Shown here: one piece after another, positions 1 to 7,567 of the stretch
How positions within the stretch are numbered: the stretch's first letter is position 1
How the letters are laid out: the number at the start of each line of letters is the position of its first letter
Assembly: GCA_017630405.1 (NCBI GenBank)
Contig: JAGBVH010000022.1
Location: forward strand, 1-58,942
Source: Alphaproteobacteria bacterium
GTDB lineage: Bacteria; Pseudomonadota; Alphaproteobacteria; Rs-D84
Direction: 5' to 3'
DNA length: 58,942 nt
Position numbers and translations under genes: made by a program
The notes under the pieces: generated by a model
The model's database searches: none
What the model was told of the DNA's origin: nothing
What the model saw: only the letters and a program-made list of their open reading frames with translations

Positions 1-130
1 GAGAACCGAAGGTTCGGAGCGCCAGTTGGAGAAAACAAGCATAAGCGAAGTTTGAACCTTACGTAGCGAATGGGGCCCATAGAGCGACAGCGAATATGGG
101 GATTTACAGTCCGACCAGGGCCACCAGAAA
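1..130 (+). other. non-coding stretch ending in a tRNA-3'-end-like sequence
   Basis: No convincing reading frame covers these bases. The segment ends in AGTCCGACCAGGGCCACCA, which fits the last part of a tRNA (T-stem 3' side, acceptor CAGGGCC, discriminator A, CCA), followed at once by a terminator. The bases before it do not complete a tRNA: no matching T-stem 5' strand, anticodon arm or D arm. The same arrangement (foreign DNA, tRNA 3' end, terminator) marks the far end of the element at 13059. This could therefore be the distal attachment site of another element that starts outside the window. It could also be the tail of an unrecognised RNA. Weak call. Confidence 0.3.
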
Positions 131-132
131 TT

Positions 133-155
133 AAAACCACCTTTTGGTGGTTTTT
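133..155 (+). terminator. rho-independent terminator
   Basis: Stem CCACC/GGTGG with a TTTT loop, flanked by A and T runs. It closes whatever transcript enters from the left edge. Confidence 0.75.
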
Positions 156-178
156 ATTTTTTAATTGCAAAAACCAGT

Positions 179-206
179 TTGATTTATTGTGGTTTTTTGC
201 TATCTT
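179..206 (+). promoter_or_regulatory. promoter of rnhB-pgk (leaderless type)
   Basis: -35 TTGATT at 179-184, 16-nt spacer, -10 TATCTT at 201-206. The expected transcript start falls at about 212-213, on the GTG at 213. That would make the rnhB mRNA leaderless and would exclude the upstream in-frame GTG at 189. Confidence 0.5.
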
Positions 207-212
207 GCGCAT

Positions 213-836
213 GTGAAAAAAAATCCTGATTTTTCATTAGAACTAGACAGCGGCCACAAACTGATTGCCGGCGTGGACGAGGCTGGCCGCGGACCGCTGT
301 GCGGTCCTGTGGTTGCGGCGGCGGTAATATTCCCAGACCCCGCTGCGGAAATTCCCGTCATTATCCGCGATTCTAAACAGATGACCGCACGCCAACGCGC
401 GGCGGCATACGAATGGATTACCCAAAATACGGTTTGGGCGATTGGCCAATGCAGTCCCGCTGAAATCGATGAAATGAACATACTGTGGGCGGCAATGTGC
501 GCGATGGAGCGTGCTGTGGCTGCCCTGCCTGCCACCCCAACCTTTTGCCTGATTGACGGAAATCGCGTACCCAAGAATCTGACCGGTCAGGCGGTAGTCA
601 AAGGCGATGCAAAATCCCTGTCTATTGCCGCCGCATCCATTGTGGCCAAAGAAACACGCGACCGCATAATGGACGAACTGGCGCAACAATTCCCCCAATA
701 CGGCTGGGACAAAAATGCGGGTTATCCCACACAATCCCATTTACAGGCAATCGAAAAATATGGTATAAATCAGCATTACAGAAAAAGTTTTGGACCAATA
801 AAAGAAAGGATAAAAAATGAAACTGCGCACAATTGA
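213..836 (+). CDS. rnhB: ribonuclease HII
   Basis: Cuts the RNA strand of RNA-DNA hybrids and removes single ribonucleotides misincorporated in DNA; cytoplasmic, needs Mn or Mg. Counting from an upstream GTG at 189 (215 aa), the signature GVDEAGRGP gives acidic residues D30 and E31. LIDGN gives D123 and VKGDAKS gives D140, the spacing expected of RNase HII. DSK at 61-63 and the AAASIVAK block at 147-154 also fit. The start is set at GTG 213 (207 aa) because the predicted transcript begins there. The end overlaps pgk by 20 nt, so the two are probably co-translated. Family assignment is firm; the start is not. Confidence 0.93.
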   Translation: MKKNPDFSLELDSGHKLIAGVDEAGRGPLCGPVVAAAVIFPDPAAEIPVIIRDSKQMTARQRAAAYEWITQNTVWAIGQCSPAEIDEMNILWAAMCAMERAVAALPATPTFCLIDGNRVPKNLTGQAVVKGDAKSLSIAAASIVAKETRDRIMDELAQQFPQYGWDKNAGYPTQSHLQAIEKYGINQHYRKSFGPIKERIKNETAHN

Positions 837-1983
837 AAACTTGGATGTTCGCGGCAAATATGTCTTGCTGCGTGACGACTTTAATGTCCAGATTGTTGAC
901 GGCCAAATTACCGACCCATTTCGTATTGAACAAAGTATGCCCACAATAAACGCACTGCGCGCGGCGGGGGCTCGTATCGCTATTTTGGCACACCGTGGCC
1001 GTCCCAAGGGCACACGCAACATGGAATACACGTTGCAGCCAATTGCGGATTATATGGGTCTGAAACTAATCCCAGACTGTCTGGACAAAGATTTTATGGC
1101 GGATATGAATGACGGTGATGTGGTCTTGATGGAAAATGTCCGCTTTTATGCCGGCGAAGAACAGAACGACCCAGCATTTGCGGCGGAACTGGCACGCGGA
1201 TTTGATATATTTGTAAACGATGCATTTGCGGTTTCGCACCGCGCACATGCCAGTACTGTTGGCGTGGCGGAAATCCTGCCGTCATACGCGGGCACCCTGT
1301 TGGCATCGGAAATAGACCACCTTAGTGCGGTTATGGAAAATCCGAAACGCCCATTACTGTCCATTGTCGCGGGCAGCAAAGTATCCACAAAAATCGGCGT
1401 ATTAAAGGCACTGGCCAAACTGTCCGACACATTGATTATCGGCGGCGCATTGGGCACAACATTTAACTATGCAACCGGCGGTCTTGTTGGCAATTCGTTG
1501 TACGAAGCCGACCAAAAGGATACAGCACTGGAAATCTTGGAATTTGCGCGCGCGAATAATTGTCAAGTCCTGTTACCATTGGACAAAGGCGTAGCCAAGG
1601 TATTTGAGCGCGACGCAATTCGCACTAACAAGGATTTCACACAAATCGAAGAAGACGATATTATCATCGATGCAGGCGAACAAACAACCGAGCGCGATGT
1701 TGCGGCGATTCGCAACGCGGCAACTGTGATATGGAACGGCACTGTTGGTATGGCGGAATGGCAGCCAACATGGTCATACGGTTCATTTGCATTGGCCAAC
1801 GCGATTGCGGAACAAACCCGCGCCGGCAAACTGGAAAGTATCGTTGGTGGTGGCGACACAGTTGCAGCATTGGAAGCATGCGGTCTGAAAGACGATATAA
1901 CCTATGTTTCCACCGGTGGTGGCGCATTCCTTGAATTTATCGAAGGTCGCACCCTGCCCGGCATCGCAATATTGGAAAAATAA
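817..1983 (+). CDS. pgk: phosphoglycerate kinase
   Basis: Glycolytic and gluconeogenic enzyme that transfers phosphate between 1,3-bisphosphoglycerate and ADP in the cytoplasm. 388 aa, normal length. The N-terminal substrate-binding strand (RDDFNV), the HRGRPKG loop, the GGGDTVAA nucleotide-binding block and the C-terminal STGGGAFLE block are all present. The start ATG at 817 lies inside the end of rnhB and follows an AAAGGA ribosome site. A strong terminator follows. tpiA is in this window (33954) but not in the same operon. Confidence 0.97.
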   Translation: MKLRTIENLDVRGKYVLLRDDFNVQIVDGQITDPFRIEQSMPTINALRAAGARIAILAHRGRPKGTRNMEYTLQPIADYMGLKLIPDCLDKDFMADMNDGDVVLMENVRFYAGEEQNDPAFAAELARGFDIFVNDAFAVSHRAHASTVGVAEILPSYAGTLLASEIDHLSAVMENPKRPLLSIVAGSKVSTKIGVLKALAKLSDTLIIGGALGTTFNYATGGLVGNSLYEADQKDTALEILEFARANNCQVLLPLDKGVAKVFERDAIRTNKDFTQIEEDDIIIDAGEQTTERDVAAIRNAATVIWNGTVGMAEWQPTWSYGSFALANAIAEQTRAGKLESIVGGGDTVAALEACGLKDDITYVSTGGGAFLEFIEGRTLPGIAILEK

Positions 1984-2000
1984 ATATTATTTTACCCCAT

Positions 2001-2028
2001 AAAAAATCCCCCAATCGGGGGATTTTTT
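2001..2028. terminator. bidirectional terminator
   Basis: AAAAAATCCCCC, loop AATC, GGGGGATTTTTT. It sits between the converging pgk and the minus-strand gene ending at 2028 and should serve both. It belongs to the repeated terminator type seen at most gene ends here. Confidence 0.9.
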
Positions 2029-3320
2029 TATTTTGGCTCTTGCGCCTGAAAAGGTACCGGTCCATATGCACTTTCATCACAAATATCGTCAAAAACGAAA
2101 TTCGTTAAAAAGGCATCTATACCATCGACCTCCAAGGAACAAATTACATTATCCTGTGTACCTGGTATGGAATTACATTTTCCGCCACAAGTAAGCCCAC
2201 CCAAAGGCCGTTCTTCAGTACCATATTCCCTATAATCACTCGGTGCCGTATATTCCATATAGTTTTTATAACCTGTAAAATTCACAAAATAATTTTGAAC
2301 AAGTTTTTCCGCCTGCGCAAGATCCTGTGTTTGCGTATCAACGAACAAGTTCCTATTCGCATTATTACGGAAACTCCTAATAGATTGTGTAAACCTATCA
2401 AAATCGGCCTCCATAGAATCTATCTGGTTTTTATAATTCATCCTTTTTTCTGTATCCTCAGACTGATTCGAACTAAAGGTATTGTTATAATTACGAACAA
2501 GATTCACATAATCCGAATATTTCGAAGATCCTCTATTAATATATTTAAATTCTTTTGGCTCAATTAACTCCAACTCTCGGAAACGATCCATATCCCCATT
2601 TCGTAAATGAACTAATTCACGATTATGCTGATCGTAAACCTTCATCTGATCAAAGAAAATTATTTCCTCTCCACTTTTCTTATAATCTGGGGTCAAAGGT
2701 TCTACCACTAATTTATCTCCATAAACAGCTAATTTTACATCCGCAGTTGGATTTTTAGCACACCACGCCCCCTCATAGGATAGACAAGTAGGACCAGCGT
2801 TCTCAATGCCCCCTGTCTTGTAAAATGCATATTTCAACATACCATTCTGAGTAGACAATGGTGTTTCAAGCAACACTGCATAGTATCTAGCATCTGACGA
2901 ATATATTTTGATATGAGTAGGTGAAAGAAGCTCTGAAAAATCAGTTTCTTCACCCAATGTATGTCCATAATCAATTTCCAGCAATTCATTATGACGCGCC
3001 ACAATCCTGTAAATCAAATCTGAACACTCTGACTCATCAAGGAGATCTTCAAAATTATTACATCCAAATTTGTTTTTCATCTGAAGCATCAATTCATAAA
3101 GTGTAACACCAGACCAATTCTGCGTAGCCTCTGCCAAAGAGTGCAAGGAATCTACCAACACAGCCTTAATCGGCCCATAACCAAAGTGTGAAGATTGATC
3201 CACCTGCTCAGCAACATCAAAAATCGCCTGATAATTAATCTTTGGGTCTTCCGCATAGGCCATTCCAGCACCAAATGCAGTAGTCAATCCAACAATGGAT
3301 GTAAGTAATATCTTCTTCAT
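2028..3320 (-). CDS. secreted protein of unknown function
   Basis: About 430 aa. The N-terminus is a clear Sec signal peptide (MKK, hydrophobic core, cleavage after AYA). The rest is hydrophilic with scattered cysteines, including a CGGKC motif near the C-terminus. The start is ATG 3320, because this overlaps the stop of the preceding gene by one base (TAATG). An ATG 7 codons upstream would lie inside that gene. No family recognised. The tight coupling suggests both products act together at the cell envelope. Confidence 0.75.
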   Translation of the reverse strand: MKKILLTSIVGLTTAFGAGMAYAEDPKINYQAIFDVAEQVDQSSHFGYGPIKAVLVDSLHSLAEATQNWSGVTLYELMLQMKNKFGCNNFEDLLDESECSDLIYRIVARHNELLEIDYGHTLGEETDFSELLSPTHIKIYSSDARYYAVLLETPLSTQNGMLKYAFYKTGGIENAGPTCLSYEGAWCAKNPTADVKLAVYGDKLVVEPLTPDYKKSGEEIIFFDQMKVYDQHNRELVHLRNGDMDRFRELELIEPKEFKYINRGSSKYSDYVNLVRNYNNTFSSNQSEDTEKRMNYKNQIDSMEADFDRFTQSIRSFRNNANRNLFVDTQTQDLAQAEKLVQNYFVNFTGYKNYMEYTAPSDYREYGTEERPLGGLTCGGKCNSIPGTQDNVICSLEVDGIDAFLTNFVFDDICDESAYGPVPFQAQEPK

Positions 3321-4231
3321 TATTTCAGCGCCCCCTCGCATGCGTCTGCAACTGTTGATGCGCGTTTGATTACGCTTATCTGGGTTGCGTTAAATATTGT
3401 TGCTGCACCACTGGCAACGGTCGCACCACCAGCCAGTACATTTGATGCTGTATTTAAATTCTTTTCCTTGATCGGATCTCCATCGCGAACACCGTTGCTG
3501 TTCGCCAATGCGGATGTAATTGTACCCGCAGCACCGGTTGCCGCACCAACCACACTGGATGCAAACGCGCCGGTCGCACGATTGTCAATCTTGCTTAAAT
3601 CAACCGTTGACCATTCGTCACATACGCGTACGATGGTTTCAATACGACCCAAATCTTCATCCGATGCTGTGCGTGATATACGCGCCTGACCATATGCCGC
3701 GGACAATTCCTTGACCGATGCCAAACATTCGGATACCTGTTCAGACAGGCTGCCACGCGCCTTTTTCATATTCACACCACCAACGGCCGCGCCAGCGATA
3801 TTGGTTGCCGTTGTTGCCGCCAATGTACCGGTACGAATATTGCCCAGTGTTTCGGATTTTTTATTTAGCACACTACCTTCGTCAGAGTTTTTAAATTCAT
3901 TCCAAGCCTTCTCGACATAATCAGGTTCAATTCGTTTCCATCCACCATCATTGCCAATCAATTGCTTATTTCTTAACTCTTCCATCTTAGCCGCGATTTC
4001 CAGATCAGTGTTATTTTTCATCACACCGGTCGCAACCGCCGCGCCACCGGCAACTGTACCCACCGCGGATACCGCCGTACCAATGCCAGCCAATGTTTTC
4101 ATGGTATTTAATTCTTCGGAAATTCCGCCACATGATGCGCGGACTTTCGACAATGCAGTCTCTAAATCAACCGCAGCATGCGCGGATGATATAATTCCCA
4201 TCAACGCAAATACAGAAAATGCAGTTCGCAT
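3320..4231 (-). CDS. secreted glycine/alanine-rich protein with hydrophobic repeats
   Basis: 303 aa with a signal peptide (cleavage after AHA). Three Gly/Ala/Val-rich hydrophobic stretches (about residues 48-70, 135-157, 225-240 and 258-275) alternate with charged segments. They have small-residue spacing like glycine zippers. Similar segments occur in the secreted proteins at 45566 and 55430. Preceded by a G-rich ribosome site; translationally coupled to the next gene. Envelope insertion or oligomerisation through the Gly-rich segments is inference; no family recognised. Confidence 0.75.
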   Translation of the reverse strand: MRTAFSVFALMGIISSAHAAVDLETALSKVRASCGGISEELNTMKTLAGIGTAVSAVGTVAGGAAVATGVMKNNTDLEIAAKMEELRNKQLIGNDGGWKRIEPDYVEKAWNEFKNSDEGSVLNKKSETLGNIRTGTLAATTATNIAGAAVGGVNMKKARGSLSEQVSECLASVKELSAAYGQARISRTASDEDLGRIETIVRVCDEWSTVDLSKIDNRATGAFASSVVGAATGAAGTITSALANSNGVRDGDPIKEKNLNTASNVLAGGATVASGAATIFNATQISVIKRASTVADACEGALK

Positions 4232-4300
4232 TTATCCCCCCCTTATTTTTGTCATTTCACGTTGATTATTATACCATAAAATTAACAATAAAAAAGCAAA

Positions 4301-4331
4301 AAATCCCGGGGACAAAAGCACCCCAGGATTT
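4301..4331 (-). terminator. terminator of the 50-aa gene
   Basis: Arms AAATCCCGGGG and CCCCAGGATTT with a 9-nt loop, downstream of the small gene at 4361. Confidence 0.6.
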
Positions 4332-4360
4332 CAATCTGTTGATTTTCTTTTAATAACCAA

Positions 4361-4513
4361 TTATTTATTGCCGCCAAAATCAATCCCAAAACCTTGCCAA
4401 ATTTGCTTCAAATTTATAGCCTCGGCACCTTTTTTTAATCCACCGAGTTTGGCACCCTGTTGTTGCAGGATTGCATTAGCCGCTCCAAAACCTTCTACTA
4501 TATTTTCAGTCAT
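4361..4513 (-). CDS. small 50-aa protein of unknown function
   Basis: A short frame with its own expression signals. It has a consensus promoter (4554-4582), an AGAGG ribosome site about 9 nt before ATG 4513, and a terminator at 4301-4331. The peptide starts MTENIVEGFG, is rich in Gly, Gln and Ala, has no signal peptide or membrane segment and ends in GGNK. Nothing identifies its role; a small regulator or bacteriocin-like peptide are possibilities only. The complete transcription unit is the main reason to call it real. Confidence 0.6.
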   Translation of the reverse strand: MTENIVEGFGAANAILQQQGAKLGGLKKGAEAINLKQIWQGFGIDFGGNK

Positions 4514-4539
4514 TTCAAATGCCTCTTGTCAAAAACATC

Positions 4540-4582
4540 TCTCTGACCCAGAGAATTTACACCAACTTTTGTTTTTTGTCAA
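4540..4582 (-). promoter_or_regulatory. promoter with operator-like palindrome
   Basis: On the minus strand: -35 TTGACA (4577-4582), 17-nt spacer, -10 TAAATT (4554-4559). Immediately downstream lies TCTCTG-ACC-CAGAGA (4540-4554), a perfect 6-bp inverted repeat over the expected transcript start. A repressor binding there would block initiation. The promoter is seen; the operator function is inferred. Confidence 0.55.
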
Positions 4583-4602
4583 GTGTTTTTGTACACTTTC
4601 AA

Positions 4603-6075
4603 TTAACAACCATATTCACCACACTGTCCCATTTCCACGCCCTGCACTTCGACTTCCATCGCAACAGGTTGTGCCGGTTCAGTATAATGAACTTCTTTGA
4701 CCACGCGCACACGACGATTTGCCGCATTCGGTGTATTATCTGGTGTTGGCACCGCCAAATCTTCTTCGCCCGCCGATACCGCAACAATCTGGGACGCTGG
4801 GATACCATACTTAATCAGCATTTTCTGTACCGCCTCTGCGCGACGACCGCCCAAGGCATAATTATAGTTGCTGGTTCCCGATGTATCGGTATGCCCAACC
4901 ACCGAAACCTTGATATTCTTGTTTTCCTGTGTTGCACTTGCCAATTTTTCAATCAATTCCTGATATTCTGGTTTGATTGTAGCCTTGTTAAAGTCAATGC
5001 GGATTTCAAACACTTCTTCCATAACATGCTGTTTTGGCTCCAGCGGAATCTGCTGAACCTTAATCATAGTTTTTTCACCCGCTGCCGCCTGAATCTGATC
5101 AAGACGCGCGTTAATCGCCGCCAATTCACTGCGCATAGCCATCATCATATTGATAAATTCTTCGCGAGTCACCAATTCATCCTGCAACATTGGGATTTCC
5201 TGTACAGGTTCTGGAACAACTTCTGGTTCTGGCACCACCACAGGTTCAGCCACAGGCGCTGCCTCTTGAATTATAATACAATCAGGCTCGTCATCTGGGC
5301 ATTCATTATTTACATTTGTCCCACCATAGATATTCTGATTAAAGACCAATGGCTGAACCGGAACTGGATTAATCAGATGTTCTGGGACATTAACATTATT
5401 AACAATAATCACACCTTCGCGCGCATTACCCGCACCACTAAGCGCACCCAACTGACGTGTTTCTGGATAATAACCAGATTCCTTTTGAACTGTTGTTTTT
5501 ACAGTATCTGTCTTGACAGTCTTTTTTACAACCTTGCCTGTCTTACAATCACGCAAAGCCTCTATGGCCTTGATAAATCTGGTACGACACTGCTGGGCCG
5601 TTGCCATTTGACCACTGGCCAACGCAGACAACCAACAATCATATTTTGCCTGTGCCTCGGCCGCCAGTTCCGGCTGAACATCCGCAGCATCATTTTTCAA
5701 CTGATCCATCAAATCATTATACGCAGCAGACAACTCGAACGCATCCTGTTCGTTTTCCAACGGCCATGTTTCCATTGTTTCTGGGAAAGGCAATTCACCA
5801 CTAAATGCCGCCACAGCCTTTTGCGCAAACATTTCGCCCATTTCGCCATAGCCACTGGTTCGTGCATTATAGATAGCATATGAACGATAATTCATCGCCA
5901 ACTGATTCAAAAATGAATCCTTGTGTGGGGCAGAATATACATCCAAAGCCTCGATATAATCGACAGTCGGGGTTGCCATTGACACCTGTTCAACACCACC
6001 GTTGTGACCAGCGCATCCAACCAGCACCATCAAAGATGCACCCAACATAACCAAACCAGAAAAATTTGTTTTCAT
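4603..6075 (-). CDS. OmpA-family outer-membrane lipoprotein
   Basis: 490 aa. Lipoprotein signal with lipobox LVGC (lipidated Cys21). The middle carries a Pro/Glu/Val-rich spacer and a short coiled-coil-like segment. The C-terminal part is an OmpA-like peptidoglycan-binding domain: VGHTDTSG, a GRRAEAV block and an NRRVRV block. It should anchor the outer membrane to peptidoglycan in the periplasm. After the domain comes a 30-residue tail ending CGEYGC, unusual for the family. The start is ATG 6075 behind an AAAGGGA site; upstream in-frame codons would add sequence before the signal peptide. Family firm, partner proteins unknown. Confidence 0.88.
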   Translation of the reverse strand: MKTNFSGLVMLGASLMVLVGCAGHNGGVEQVSMATPTVDYIEALDVYSAPHKDSFLNQLAMNYRSYAIYNARTSGYGEMGEMFAQKAVAAFSGELPFPETMETWPLENEQDAFELSAAYNDLMDQLKNDAADVQPELAAEAQAKYDCWLSALASGQMATAQQCRTRFIKAIEALRDCKTGKVVKKTVKTDTVKTTVQKESGYYPETRQLGALSGAGNAREGVIIVNNVNVPEHLINPVPVQPLVFNQNIYGGTNVNNECPDDEPDCIIIQEAAPVAEPVVVPEPEVVPEPVQEIPMLQDELVTREEFINMMMAMRSELAAINARLDQIQAAAGEKTMIKVQQIPLEPKQHVMEEVFEIRIDFNKATIKPEYQELIEKLASATQENKNIKVSVVGHTDTSGTSNYNYALGGRRAEAVQKMLIKYGIPASQIVAVSAGEEDLAVPTPDNTPNAANRRVRVVKEVHYTEPAQPVAMEVEVQGVEMGQCGEYGC

Positions 6076-6196
6076 CGAAAATCCCTTTCCTATAATCCCC
6101 TGTATTATACGATTTTTCAGGAAGTTAGTAAAGCAGAAAAACAATTTTATTTTACTTATTTTTTCGCTATAATACCCATGAAAAGGAAAACAAAAA

Positions 6197-7486
6197 ATGA
6201 CATCTGCAGAAAAATTTTTAATGGCCGCAGAAAATTTGCTGAACAGACGCGGTCAAAACGATGAAACATATATGGAAGACCCAAGCCATTGGCTGCTGGT
6301 ACACGCAACCAAATACACACCAAAGCAAAATACCGCGGGACAATACTATATCCCAACAACTGCGATGGTCACAGATTTTAAAATACCACGTGGCACAATT
6401 CATACAACACTAAATCACATTGTATACAGCCATGGCCAAGGGAACTGGGATGAAATAGGCACGCTTGTTCTGGCACCATATAATTCAACCGCCGAATTAA
6501 ATGGCAATCCGTTGGAAATATCTTATGCCGATACATATTTCGCACCAAATCCAGATACAGGATTAATCCTGCCCCCTCAGACACGAATCGTCACAACAAC
6601 AAGCAACCTGCCCGAAGGAACATTATATGAAATTCGCGGCAACACAACTGTGTATAAAAGCACAGACTATACACCGGCCGAAACAGAAACGATCCTGACC
6701 ATTGTGCGTGATGTATGGAAGCGCAGTTTTGACGACTATATAAAATACGACAAATGGTCGCGTGGCGAACTAGAAGACTGGGAACTAACACAACTGTTGG
6801 AATACTCTTGGGACAAACGCATAAAACAAATGTACAACAAAGCCAAGGACAAAAAAGCATTCATCCGCGGCCTTTATGCCTACTCCCGCGAAGAATTATT
6901 ATCCCAATACGTTCGCGAAATTGCCGCGCGTGCAACCGCCGAACAAATGGGCTATCGTTTTATACAAGAAGTCTATGAAAACAGCGATACTGCAAACGCC
7001 ATTGAAAAAACAGCCGAAAAACTTGGCACCCAAGGGAACAGCAGTGACAAAGGACACTTCAATTCCATATCAAGCAAAATAGAAGACCAATTTTTCACAT
7101 TTGGCAATCAACTAGAACACCTTAAACAACATTCAAAAAATCTGGACGAACTGTATAACTTTATCGCCCAAGAAAGCCGACACTCGAATTTTTATACAAA
7201 AATCGTTTGCGCAATCATAAACGATACCGAATTGCCACTGTACCAACAAATACAAGACAATATAAAACAAGACTACTACAAGAAGGAAAATTCTATTGCC
7301 GAATACAGTGAAAATCTGGACATTGTCGCACAACGATGGTCACCAAAAGCGAACCAAGAACTTAAAGAATTCAGACAAACATTACAGAAAATGCCGGGCT
7401 ATGACAAATTTGTCACACGCCTGCGCGAACTGCCCCAGTTTTCAGTGACAAACATCATACAAAACAGACAAGATTACTCGCTGTAA
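6197..7486 (+). CDS. cytoplasmic protein of unknown function
   Basis: 429 aa, no signal peptide or membrane segment. An aromatic and His-rich N-terminal domain (about 25-170; motifs WLLVHATKY, RGTIHTTLNH, SHGQGNWD) is followed by a charged, largely helical C-terminal half. The spaced His, Thr and Trp motifs look like conserved active-site loops, but no family was recognised. A TATAAT -10 box (6168-6173) precedes an AAAAGGA ribosome site. It may be an effector or nucleotide-binding protein; this is a guess. Confidence 0.7.
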   Translation: MTSAEKFLMAAENLLNRRGQNDETYMEDPSHWLLVHATKYTPKQNTAGQYYIPTTAMVTDFKIPRGTIHTTLNHIVYSHGQGNWDEIGTLVLAPYNSTAELNGNPLEISYADTYFAPNPDTGLILPPQTRIVTTTSNLPEGTLYEIRGNTTVYKSTDYTPAETETILTIVRDVWKRSFDDYIKYDKWSRGELEDWELTQLLEYSWDKRIKQMYNKAKDKKAFIRGLYAYSREELLSQYVREIAARATAEQMGYRFIQEVYENSDTANAIEKTAEKLGTQGNSSDKGHFNSISSKIEDQFFTFGNQLEHLKQHSKNLDELYNFIAQESRHSNFYTKIVCAIINDTELPLYQQIQDNIKQDYYKKENSIAEYSENLDIVAQRWSPKANQELKEFRQTLQKMPGYDKFVTRLRELPQFSVTNIIQNRQDYSL

Positions 7487-7513
7487 CCAACTTTCAAAAC
7501 ATACTGCTATCGC

Positions 7514-7557
7514 TTGACAAAGCAACCATTTGTACTATATTAAATATAGTGTGGAGG
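7514..7557 (+). promoter_or_regulatory. promoter and strong ribosome site for the subtilase
   Basis: -35 TTGACA (7514-7519), 16-nt spacer, -10 TATATT (7536-7541), then GGAGG at 7553-7557. The ribosome site lies 10 nt before TTG 7568 and decides that unusual start. Confidence 0.65.
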
Positions 7558-7567
7558 TAGCAGTAAG

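Noticed and set aside
4519..5883. Long plus-strand frame of 454 codons antisense to the OmpA-like gene
   Set aside because: Composition is that of an antisense frame (many His, Phe, Cys, Asn), with no signals; the minus-strand gene has a lipobox and an OmpA domain.
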